Shown: positions 35,240 to 45,270 of the stretch, piece after piece
How the letters are laid out: the number at the start of each line of letters is the position of its first letter
Numbering within the stretch: position 1 is the first letter of the stretch
Assembly (NCBI GenBank): GCA_949358305.1
Contig: OX442315.1
Span: 13,914,427 to 13,978,426, forward strand
Direction: 5' to 3'
Source of the DNA: Strigamia acuminata
Taxonomy: Eukaryota > Arthropoda > Chilopoda > Geophilomorpha > Linotaeniidae
Length of the DNA stretch: 64,000 bases
Notes under the pieces: generated by a model
Database searches by the model: none
The model's input: only the letters and a program-made list of their open reading frames with translations
What the model was told of the DNA's origin: nothing
Translations under genes and position numbers: made by a program

Positions 35240-37347
35240 TTAATTGGACAGAATGTTGGTTATTGTTTCGTTTCCCTTTGCTACACCCAAGCAATTTGAG
35301 AAATAATAACTATATACGCTGTCAGGTTCCTCATAAATAGGCCCATCGAGAAAAATCTTTACTGCAGTGAACAGCAAAGTAACTTTCACACCAGCAAACA
35401 TCGAAAACAATCGAGGCTTCCCAATTTCCAGAAAACCTCCGAGAGTAAGCGAAGGTTCATATGTGAAAACTTTATCATCTAGCAATTGAAACTGAAACAA
35501 AATATAAATAAACTTTAATTAATTTACATTTTCTTGCTTGAATCGTTTATACCAGGGGTTCCCAAACTTTTTAGCATCGCGCCTCACTTTTTAAGCAAGG
35601 CGATCTTCCGCGCCTCACTTCATCTACCAGTGCATTAAATTTTTAAAAAATATACTACTAAAAAGAAAAAAGAAATTTTTATATAATTTTGCATAAAACT
35701 TTGTATAATTTTTAATATAATTTTATATAATTTTGGTTAAAAATTTACAAAAATTTGCAAAATAAGCTTTTTTTATTTCGGCATGTATGATGGGTGCGCC
35801 CCACCAATAATCAGCTCGCGCCCCACTAGTGAGGCGCGCCTCACCGTTTGGGAAACCCTGGTTTATACAGTTCTGTCTTCACTTCAGGACAAGTGGCACA
35901 AATGAGACAACTGGAAAAAGCTCTTTTAAATCGAGCGACGTACATTTTGTAGCAGGATGAAACTTTGTACGCCTTAAAGAAACTAAACATGACGAGAAAG
36001 CCTTCTAGGATTAACCACGGAGTGTACAGTGCAATTCCTAAATTCCTTTTTGTTTGCGCCGCGTGAAGAAGTTGTAGAAATGGAGTCGACAGACCGAAAA
36101 GAAATTCTATAGCTCCGAATAAAATAAACCAGCGAATCTTCCTGTCAATAGCTAATGTTATTTTCTTTAAATCGATGCAACGTCGAGCCATTTTTATCAA
36201 ACATCGATGATCGTCTTGCTGTTGACACTCAGTCGAACTAAGATGCTTTTCAATTCGCTCCTCCACCTTATCTGTCTAGAAAAACACAAAAAATTAAATT
36301 AATTTCAAAGAAGTTTAACTCAAAGTTGCTCAGCCAAAATCATCGTTAACTTATCTATGCAATAACTCCATTATTTCCTATTTCAATTGTTACGTCATTT
36401 GGTTGTCTATCGGTTACGACTTCTGTTGAACGATCTTCACATCTTGTTTTTGATTTTTCTATTTCAGCCGCAATAGGTCTCAATTGAAGTCTGATCTTGG
36501 TACAAACGACATTTGGTTGTTTCCGGGTTTTGACGTCTAATGAACGACCTTGATGACTTGTTTCTGATTTTTCTATTTCAGTCACAATAGGCCTCAATTG
36601 AAATCTGATCTTGGTACAAATCCCATGACAAATAATATAAAAAAACTGAATGTGATACACTCGAATGGCTGCAAGAATGAAATCGGCAGTTAACATCAAC
36701 TTTTCTTTAACCGTGGTTTTGGTTAAATCAACGTTTGGGTTTATGTCCGGAATGGCAAAGGTGAAGTAACTAACGGCTCCGACAAGAAACAACCACGAGC
36801 AAAAGAAATTCATCAGAAATGAGCCGACACAAGCAAATGATGGTTGCAAACGTTCGCAGCACCCTTCGTATTTGCAACAGCATCTCCTACACATTGATTT
36901 TTGTAAATCTTCATCGTTGACTAAGTGCGTGGTTATACAGGAGTAACAGTCCGGCGATAATATGTCGGTTTTGGAGTAATCTTTACCGTACCAGGCAGCA
37001 AATAGCATTGCAGCAACTCCAGATGAATAACCCAATTGTCGAATTGAAGCCAGCAGGTGAATATAGTCGCGACGACAACCGAAAGTGTTGTTTACAAAAC
37101 CGCAAATTGGCAATGCGATTGCCGTTGTGAGTATAATTAAAATGATTCCATATATAACTTTGAATATAATTGAATAGTTTCGAAATGGCCACTTGAAAAG
37201 CCACAGAGGAGCGAAAATTGACCACCAGGCGGTAAACATTTTGTTATATTTCTTGACTACAAAAAATATGTTAGATGATTTTTATTTGTGGTTTTATTAT
37301 ATATTTTTACCAGTTTCCTCGAGTGCTTTCTTTTCCTTGTCATCCAT
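35240..37347 (-). pseudogene. TM1: multipass membrane protein gene, probably damaged
   Basis: Minus strand. Exon 1 37311-37347 (MDDKEKKALEET), exon 2 36355-37256 (about five hydrophobic spans; Cys cluster MCRRCCCKYEGCC; a duplicated 38-residue CTKIRxQLRPI block), exon 3 from about 36277 to 35879 (two more spans), exon 4 35240-35491 (last span). Two problems: exon 2 runs into TAG at 36355 with no clear GT donor before it, and the donor of exon 3 carries two extra bases and a hAT-like MITE eight bases downstream. TM1 may end after about 308 residues or be dead. The family is not recognised; by layout it resembles no transporter or receptor I can name with confidence. Confidence 0.6.
35553..35860. 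mobile_element. hAT-type MITE with 8-bp target duplication
   Basis: Ends CAGGGGTTCCCAAAC... and ...GTTTGGGAAACCCTG are inverted repeats; flanks GTTTATAC (35545-35552 and 35861-35868) are a perfect 8-bp direct repeat, the hAT signature. It lies in the intron between the last two exons of TM1, just after the donor site. TM2 and the 29.0 kb fragment lack it. Confidence 0.95.
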
Positions 37348-37439
37348 GTTTCCTATGTAAAAATTAGAAAATATTACTTCAGAGATAATTTATTACAAAT
37401 AAACTTAAATTCTAACATCTAAATAAGGTATTTTTTGAA

Positions 37440-38645
37440 GGTGCATTTTGCGACTGCTTGTGCATTTTATGCATCTGCAAGTGCATTTTATGCATCTGCA
37501 AGTGCATTTTATGCATCTGCAAGTGCATTTTATGCATCTGCAAGTGCATTTTATGCATCTGCAAGTGCATTTTATGCATCTGCAAGTGCATTTTATGCAT
37601 CTGCAAGTGCATTTTATGCATCTGCAAGTGCATTTTATGCATCTGCAAGTGCATTTTATGCATCTGCAAGTGCATTTTATGCATCTGCAAGTGCATTTTA
37701 TGCATGTGCAAGTGCATTTTATGCATGTGCAAGTGCATTTTATGCATGTGCAAGTGCATTTTATGCATCTGCAAGTGCATTTTATGCATCTGCAAGTGCA
37801 TTTTATGCATCTGCAAGTGCATTTTATGCATCTGCAAGTGCATTTTATGCATCTGCAAGTGCATTTTATGCATCTGCAAGTGCATTTTATGCATCTGCAA
37901 GTGCATTTTATGCATCTGCAAGTGCATTTTATGCATCTGCAAGTGCATTTTATGCATCTGCAAGTGCATTTTATGCATCTGCAAGTGCATTTTATGCATC
38001 TGCAAGTGCATTTTATGCATCTGCAAGTGCATTTTATGCATCTGCAAGTGCATTTTATGCATCTGCAAGTGCATTTTATGCATCTGCAAGTGCATTTTAT
38101 GCATCTGCAAGTGCATTTTATGCATCTGCAAGTGCATTTTATGCATCTGCAAGTGCATTTTATGCATCTGCAAGTGCATTTTATGCATCTGCAAGTGCAT
38201 TTTATGCATCTGCAAGTGCATTTTATGCATCTGCAAGTGCATTTTATGCATCTGCAAGTGCATTTTATGCATCTGCAAGTGCATTTTATGCATCTGCAAG
38301 TGCATTTTATGCATCTGCAAGTGCATTTTATGCATCTGCAAGTGCATTTTATGCATCTGCAAGTGCATTTTATGCATCTGCAAGTGCATTTTATGCATCT
38401 GCAAGTGCATTTTATGCATCTGCAAGTGCATTTTATGCATCTGCAAGTGCATTTTATGCATCTGCAAGTGCATTTTATGCATCTGCAAGTGCATTTTATG
38501 CATCTGCAAGTGCATTTTATGCATCTGCAAGTGCATTTTATGCATCTGCAAGTGCATTTTATGCATCTGCAAGTGCATTTTATGCATCTGCAAGTGCATT
38601 TTATGCATCTGCAAGTGCATTTTATGCATCTGCAAGTGCATTTTC
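37440..38645. repeat. 21-bp TGCAT minisatellite, about 57 copies
   Basis: Unit AGTGCATTTTATGCATCTGCA, almost invariant; three consecutive units have ATGCATGTGCA. Because 21 is a multiple of three and the unit has no stop in four frames, four overlapping 400-codon ORFs arise (SAFYASA, HLQVHFM, ICKCILC, QMHKMHL repeats); these are artefacts. Begins about 90 bp upstream of TM1 exon 1. Confidence 0.97.
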
Positions 38646-39204
38646 AGGAAAGGTCGTTGAAGGTCGGGAAAGGTTTTTGAAGGTCCGGAAAAATCACATG
38701 GTCATCCAGGAATTTTAATGACATCAGTTCCACTTCTGTAATGGATGCCTCCATAAACATTGCTTCTTCATTACTTGTTGGTAAGGTTAAATCCGTATTG
38801 TGGCTTCTCTAGACCAATACAAATGTTAATTTGAGCATTACAAATGAGTACTAACCAAGTACTAACAAAATCAGTTAAGAAAAGTTAAATTGGGGGGCGT
38901 GCATTCCAGCGTCAAGTTGGCAGCACACTTTCTAGAATTAGTTGCAAACCAATACAAACGATAATTTACACGTTACAAATGAATACTAACGGAATACTAA
39001 CAGAATCTGCAGAAAAAAGTTCAAATTTGCAAAAGTGTGCTGTAGGCATAAGTTGACAGCACATTGGAAAACCATTGTTTATTCTAATTCTATCAGAATA
39101 CAAATTGCCAAAGTTTGGATACAAACAATACAAACCATGACTGACTAACTAACTACAAATCTTTCAGCCGTGTCTGCAACAATGCCCTGTCAACTATATG
39201 CACG
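38646..39204. other. Intergenic between minisatellite and MITE
   Basis: No gene. Contains two similar blocks with ACAAATGAATACTAAC and GGCAGCACACTTTCTAGAA-like text near 38920-39060, perhaps an old local duplication. Confidence 0.4.
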
Positions 39205-39555
39205 TGTACCAACCTAAATAAAATCCCTTACTCACCCAACCCTGGTCATATATGACCCCAAGCCGAAAATTTTTTTCCAAAATTGAGTGGAAATGATTTT
39301 ATTCTCTGAGTATTTCATGTTTATGAAGAAATTTAAGCAATTCGGAATTTGTCAAAAGAGAGCGACAAAAATAATTGACATTGTATTCAAAAGTAGTGAG
39401 TAAACAAAGGAATTTGGTAAAAAATTTTTCTTGCGATTTTAAATGAAAATACATGATATTTCAGAATAAAAATCCTGATAGTTTTCGAGAAAAAAAATAA
39501 AAACACTTTTGGAGGTCAAAATTGACCCTAGGTTGGGGTGGGGAGGGTTAATAAA
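39205..39555 (-). mobile_element. piggyBac-like MITE, copy 1
   Basis: Matches in reverse the element at 59.6 kb (ACCAACCTAAA, TCCCTTACTC, GACCTCCAAAAGTG-type blocks). The right edge is GGGTTAA at about 39546-39552, the TTAA target expected for piggyBac-type elements. Its end overlaps the last codons of TM2. Confidence 0.8.
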
Positions 39556-41693
39556 CAGCCCTCAGTTGTTTCATTCAGGCATTTTGAGAAATAATAACTA
39601 TATACGCTGTCAGGTTCTTCATAAATGAGCCCATCAAGAATAGTCGTGATTGCAGCAATCACCAAAGTAAATTTTACACCAGCAAATATCGAAAACACTC
39701 GAGGCGACCCAATTTCCAGGATACCGCCGAGCGTAAGCGAAGGTACATGTGTGAAAACGTTGTCATCTAGAAATTGAAACTGAAACAATACATAAATTTT
39801 AATTATTTTACTTTTTCTTGCTCGAATCGTTTATATACCTCTGCTCGAACTTCAGTACATTTGGCACAAATGAGACGATTGTAAAAAGCACTTTTAAATC
39901 GTTCGACATACTTTTTGTAGCAGGATGAAACGCTGTATGCCTTATAGAAACTAAAGGTGACGAAAAAGACTTCTAGGATTAACCATGGAGAGTACAGTTC
40001 AATGCCTACATTCCTTTTTGTTTTCATCGCGTTAAGAAGTTGTAGAAATGGATTCGACAGACCCAAAAGAAATTCTATAGCTCCGAGTAAGATAAACCAG
40101 CAGATCTTCTTATCAATAGCTGATATTATTTTCTTCAATTCAATGCAATTCTGAGCCATCTTAATCAAACTTTGGTGGTCGTCTTGCTGTTGGCACCCAA
40201 TCGATAGATGGTTTTCAATGCGCTCCAACACCTTATCCGTCTAAAATAACAAAACAAAAAATTAATTTTTAAGGAAGTTTAACTCAAAGAAATCGCCTTC
40301 TTGTGCCACTTTGAGAAGGAAATTTTGAATAACTCACAGTTTCAGATGTTCCATTAATGTTATTTCCAACTTCAACTGCTGTTTCAGATGGTTCCTTAAT
40401 ATTATTTCCAACTTCAACTGTTGCAGATGTTCCAATAATGTTAATTCCAACTTCAACTGTTTCAGATGCTCCATTAATGTCATTTCCAACTTCAACTGTT
40501 GCAGATGTTCCATTAATGTCATCATTTCCAACTTCCACTGTTGCAGATGCTCCATTAATGTCATTTCCAACTTCAACTGTTGCAGATGTTCCATTAATGT
40601 CATTTCCAACTTCAACTGTTGCAGATGCTCCATTAATGTCATTTTCAACTTCAACTATTAAGTCATTTGGTTGTCTATCGGGTTTGTCGTTTTTTGAACG
40701 CTCTTGACGACTTGTTTCTGATTTTTCTATTTCATCCACAATAGGTTTCAATTGAAATCTGATCTTTGTACAAATCCCATGACAAATAATATAAAAAAAC
40801 TGAATGTGATACACTCGAATGGCTGCAAGAATGAAATTGGCAGTTAATATCCACTTTTCTTTTTCCGACATGGTTTTGGATAAATCAACGTTTGGGTTTA
40901 TAATCGGAACGGCAAACACGAAGTAACAAGCAGATGCGACATAAAAAAACCACGAGCAGAAGAAATTCATGAAAAATGAGCCGACACAAGCAAATGATGG
41001 TTTCAAACGTTTGCAGCACCCTCCGTATCCGCCACAGCATTTCCTACGAGTACACGTTGATTTTTCTAAATCTTCATCGTTGACTAAGTGCTTGGTTATG
41101 CAGGCATAACAGTCCGGTGACAATATGTTGGTTTTGGAGTAATTTATACCGAACCCGGCAGCAAATAGCATTGCAAACACACCAGATATATAGCACAATT
41201 GTCGAATTGAGGCCAGCACGTGAATGTAGTCGCGACGACAAGTGAAACTGTTGTTTACAAAAACTAAAATTGGCAATATAATTGGAGTTGCGAGTCCAAT
41301 TAAAATGATCCAATAGATAAATTTGAATTGACTTGATTGGTTTGGAAATGACCACACACCAGGACAATTTAACTTTTTGTGAAGCCACAGAACAGGAAAA
41401 ATAATTACCCACTCGAAAAGCCACAGAAGTAAAAAAATTAACATCTTGCAAAGCCAAAGAGGAGCAAAAATTGACCACCAGGCGGTAAATAGTTTGTTAT
41501 ATTTCTCTACTACAAAAAAAAATAAGTTAAACGGTTTTTCTTTGTTGTTTTATTATATATTTGTACCTGTTTCCTCGAGTGTTTCCTCTTCTGTGTCTGC
41601 TTCCTTTTTCTTGTCTGCCTCCTTTTTCTCATCTGCTTCCTTGTTCTCATCTGCTTCCTTTTTCTCGTCTGCTTCCTTTTTCTTGTCCTTCAT
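39528..41693 (-). CDS. TM2: multipass membrane protein, 4 exons, about 650 aa
   Basis: Minus strand: exon 1 41567-41693 (Lys/Glu-rich, repeats of KKEAD), exon 2 40338-41509, exon 3 39839-40240, exon 4 39528-39779; all borders are GT-AG and the frame is continuous (651 codons with stop). About eight hydrophobic spans: two near WLFEWVIIFPVLWL and FKFIYWIILIGLATPII, then GVFAMLFAAGF, SWFFYVASACYFVFAV, ILAAIRVYHIQFFYIICHGI, FILLGAIEFLLGL, LILEVFFVTFSFY, and VFSIFAGVKFTLVIAAI in exon 4. A Cys cluster (RRKCCGGYGGCCKR) and a tandem 13-residue repeat GNDINGTSATVEV lie in loops. The last residues (about LLTLPTPT) come from a MITE. Plasma-membrane or endomembrane protein of unknown function. Confidence 0.75.
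40338..40660 (-). repeat. 39-bp coding minisatellite inside TM2
   Basis: About eight copies encoding NDINGTSATVEVG-like 13-mers, with one extra Asp codon and drift toward the end. Absent from TM1, which has GNNGVIA instead. Hydrophilic, presumably a loop. Confidence 0.85.
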
Positions 41694-41831
41694 GTTTCCT
41701 ACGTATAAATCATAAAATATCACTTCAGAGATAATGTATTAAAAATAAACTTCAGTTGTAACTTCTAAATAAGATAGATTTTTATATGTAAAGGTGCATT
41801 GTATACGATCTCTTTTTAAGTAATCTTACTA

Positions 41832-42329
41832 CAGTCAAAACTCTTTATAACGAATTGCAAGGGACCAGAAAAATCGATTTGTTATAATGAGAGTTCGTTA
41901 AAACGAATTAGTTAAAAAAAATTCAATTTTATTATAAAAAATATTATTTATTCATAAACATGCAAGTTTCATGTTAATTTTATCCCAATTCTTTAAAATT
42001 GTTAAAAATTATAGAACGGGACACATTAAACTCATCTGCTACAATTGATGGCTTCTTGCCAACAAGAAAATTTTCATTTTTTTTTTGCTTATGGGCATCG
42101 GATGTTGTGAGTCGTGTGATCAGTTTTGAAAATTTGTTATAACAAGGGCTTGTGGGTATTAAAGTGAACACTAAAACTTGTTTGTTATAACGAATAATTC
42201 GTAATATTGAAATTTGTTATATTGAAAATATTTAACATGGTGTTCTATGGTTGGCCAACCAAATCATTTTTAACAATTCGTTAATCGATAATTCGTTATA
42301 TCGCAATTCGTTATAAAGAGTTTCGACTG
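41832..42329. mobile_element. pogo/Tigger-type element with transposase remnant
   Basis: Terminal inverted repeats (CAGTCAAAACTCTTTATAAC at left, its mirror at right) flanked by TA at 41830-41831 and 42330-42331. On the minus strand 41980-42171 keeps a helix-turn-helix-like piece (KKPSIVADEFNVSRSIIFNN) as in the N-terminus of pogo transposases. It is inserted upstream of TM2. Confidence 0.92.
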
Positions 42330-42331
42330 TA

Positions 42332-42420
42332 CATATTTGTACCTGTTTCCACGAGTCCTTCCAGTTCATGGTAATCTTCTTTTCCTATGTATAAATTATA
42401 AAATATCACTTTCGAGATAG
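42332..42420 (-). pseudogene. Remnant of a third TM-gene first exon
   Basis: TTTGTACCTGTTTCCACGAG at about 42335 and the following bases, including TATAAATTATAAAATATCAC, match the exon 1 border and upstream region of TM1/TM2. The coding part is degenerate. Confidence 0.6.
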
Positions 42421-42904
42421 CGTATTAATAATAATAATAAACCTAAGTTGTGTGAAATCCCACTCATAGATTATCTTCAAGGTTCTTGGTTGAAAGTGTA
42501 AATTGGAAATAAAAAGTAGAGGAGACCTTCACTTGAGTCGTAAAAGAACACTGGTAATTGATTTCAAGACCAGAGAAGAAAAAGGGAGGAAAAGGGTATG
42601 TGGCGCTCTCTGAGCTGGTGAGCGGAAATTATCTGACCTCGATTAGTCTATTCTAGAAAAGGTCAAGGGGGAGTTTTAAGAAATGGAGTTTTAGGGTGAG
42701 AAGGTAGAGATTGCTGATACATTAGTTTGAGCAAATAAGTGGAGTTTTAAAAGGGAAATAAATGTAAAGAACAAACACCAAAAATACAAAATCAGAAAAT
42801 AGAAAAAAATGAACTTGATACAAATTACAAAGTAATAAAATGACATTTGAGTAAAACTCTCGGTTTTCACAAGTTGTAACTTCTAAATAAGATAGATTTT
42901 TGTA
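42421..42904. other. Intergenic
   Basis: No gene supported; minus-strand ORF 42722-42925 is low-complexity. The end (about 42875-42905, TAACTTCTAAATAAGATAG) matches the promoter-proximal DNA of TM1 and TM2. Confidence 0.45.
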
Positions 42905-42909
42905 TGTAA

Positions 42910-43105
42910 AGATGCATTTTTGCATCGCCGTATGGCGTATGCACCTTCTGCATCTGCAAGTGCATTTTTAGATTCTGCAAGTGCATTTTTAGATTTTGCA
43001 AGTGCATTTTTAGATTCTGCAAGTGCATTTTTAGATTTTGCAAATGCATTTTTTGCATGTGTAACTTTATTCTTTGTATGTGCAAATTCATTTTCAGCTC
43101 CTTTG
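42910..43105. repeat. Short relative of the 21-bp TGCAT minisatellite
   Basis: About five clean units AGTGCATTTTTAGATTCTGCA plus degenerate ends. Same phase and flank as the 37.4 kb array, so the two are homologous loci. Confidence 0.88.
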
Positions 43106-43344
43106 GTAGTGCGGAACATCGTGATCATTTGACAAACTTCAAATTCTGTTACTTTTCGTCTTATCTATGACATATGTGTAAATAAATAAATTTGCACATG
43201 AGGGTTGAAAAATATAGTGAATTTACTTTAATTCAGCACAAAAATAAACAAATAAACAAAAAAGTTATGAAAGATTTCAGTTGAGTCATTTGACACAAAT
43301 GAAAGTGGTCACTGCACTACTTGACTCATGCGAAAGTGGTCAAG

Positions 43345-43428
43345 TCATTTTAGTTTTTGTGTGACATCTCCTTTAGCACTAATTACTGCCCGAATACGAT
43401 CTAGCATGGTTTCTATAAGTTCTTGATA
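43345..43428 (-). pseudogene. Tc1-like transposase C-terminal fragment
   Basis: Minus-strand reading of 28 codons, YQELIETMLDRIRAVISAKG followed by DVTQ and a stop, matches the C-terminal pattern of Tc1 transposases (R-AVI-AKGG-T). Only this stub remains. Confidence 0.6.
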
Positions 43429-43429
43429 C

Positions 43430-44205
43430 TTCTAATCTGTGGTCATGTTGGTGAACAAAGTTGTGATGTCACATGTCATGTGATATCAAATTGCTTGGGT
43501 TCCAGGGTAAGGTTTGAACAGGCTAATCACCAAGTGTAGTGCTACATTAGACCTTTTTACTTAAAAAATTCAAAAAATAGTGTTTCAACACACAGTAAAG
43601 AATCCTGTGTATTGTAACTCTTTGCAACAATGTGAGAGAGCGTTGCATTTAAATATAATAAAGAAACATTGTTCAGGTCATGTGAATACTACTTTATTTT
43701 AAAACAATTTTAACAATTGTGAATTACACACTCCTGCGGTCTCCTTGTAAGATGAAGTTAAGTTTAATTGGCTAGTTCTTTAAAATTAGCGACTTTTTAA
43801 CTTTGCTAAACTATACTTGTAGTACCACAACTATGCTATGCAACAGCAAAGTTTTATTAGCAAACCCAACACTCTTACATAAGAGGAATATATTTTTTTC
43901 TTCTCAGCTTCGTTTCAGCAGCAAAACATTTCACACATTTGAGACAAATTTTACATATTTTAAGTCTAACTTACTTTTGCTCCAAAAGGACATTGTCGAT
44001 TTCAATCTCAGCTTTTCCAAAAAACCGAACCTTATCAAAATCTTGCTGTCTATGCTTTGCTTTACTGTGTGTGAGAGATGAATACCGGTAAGCAAAAGAT
44101 GATAAGAAAATCAAACTCTTGTGGTAACCCTAGTGGTCACTAGTGAAGTAACAGAAAAAGTCTGAAAATATTATTTCATTTTAGTTTATTTGAAGTTTTA
44201 TATTT
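43430..44205. other. Intergenic
   Basis: No gene supported; the 92-codon ORF at 43803-44081 has no domain, Kozak or splice support. Confidence 0.45.
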
Positions 44206-44209
44206 TTTT

Positions 44210-44990
44210 ATGTTTCCTGTCTCCAGACAAGGAAGTTAAGCAGAGTGGGAGGAAATGTGGGTGGTTGCCAGGGTAACCAGCCCACAAGCCTCCAAACAGG
44301 AAATGAGTCCTGTGAGGAGTGAGAACTCCTCAGTATGAATTCAACTTTTGCCAGAGAACAACCACAAAAACCACCTGAGAAACTTCCAGTATTTTTGTGA
44401 TTCCTCCAAGAATTTTCCATATTCCTGAGTTAGCCAGTTGCTAATTTGGGAGCTTTTCCTACTGTTGTAACAGACAACAGCGGGATTTCGGTCTTGCCGC
44501 ATTTCATGTGCGGTGGGATTTTTCATTCTTGAGTCAACTCAATTGTTGATTCGAGATTTCGCCTTGCCGTGGAGGAAATCCGGCTAGACGTTGCGAAAGA
44601 GTCGCAAATACGTCGCTACGACGACGGAGTTGCGAGTATACGAGTGTAGTAGAAGTGACGGAATTAGTCCGGTTGATCAAGCGAGTCGACGCGAGCCGAT
44701 TCGTACCAGACGAGTTCGAGAAGTTTTGAGTGACGGAATAAGTCCGTTTTCACCGTGGAGCGACGCCGAGTAGAAAATCGAGACGAGCGTCGAAGAGTAA
44801 GCCGAAACGCGACGACTACGAGCCGTAATCGTCGCCAGAACGTCGAGAACGTCGAATCAACGTTTTCGCCGTGTTTTGAAGTCATTTCATTATTTCATTC
44901 CTATTTTCATTTAAGCCTTATTTTATCATTGTAATTTCTTCTTATTCTAAGTCAGAATAAATAATTGTGAGTTTTAGAATTAGTGGTATT
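44210..44990. mobile_element. CpG-rich LTR-like segment 1
   Basis: Abrupt rise in GC and CpG at 44560-44870 (repeated GACGACG, CGTCGAGAACGTCGAA) inside AT-rich DNA, followed by AATAAATAATTGTGAG near 44945. Similar CpG-rich-then-AATAAA blocks lie at 54.7 and 56.8 kb. May be a solo LTR; ends not defined. Confidence 0.35.
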
Positions 44991-45270
44991 TTTTATGATA
45001 AGTCTTGTTTAAGCATCAATAAGTTTGGAATTATTGCTTTGGAGTTTCAGAGTGATAATTTCAGGCTCATTACACTCTCTAATCTTGTTTATCTAAATGT
45101 TTTTTTAATGATAAAAAAAATAATTTAATAAATTATTTTAATTAATTTGACAAAATGTCTATAGGTACATATTCGTCTTTATTTTATTTGTTTCACACTT
45201 TCAACACACAATGTAAAACCAATTTATCATTAATTAAACGCTGATATTTACAGAGTACAATGTTAATCAG

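Noticed and set aside
37412-38718. Four overlapping ORFs of about 400 codons
   Set aside because: They are frames of one 21-bp tandem repeat; no start context, splice sites or non-repeat sequence.
43803-44081. 92-codon ORF
   Set aside because: Low-information sequence, no family signal.
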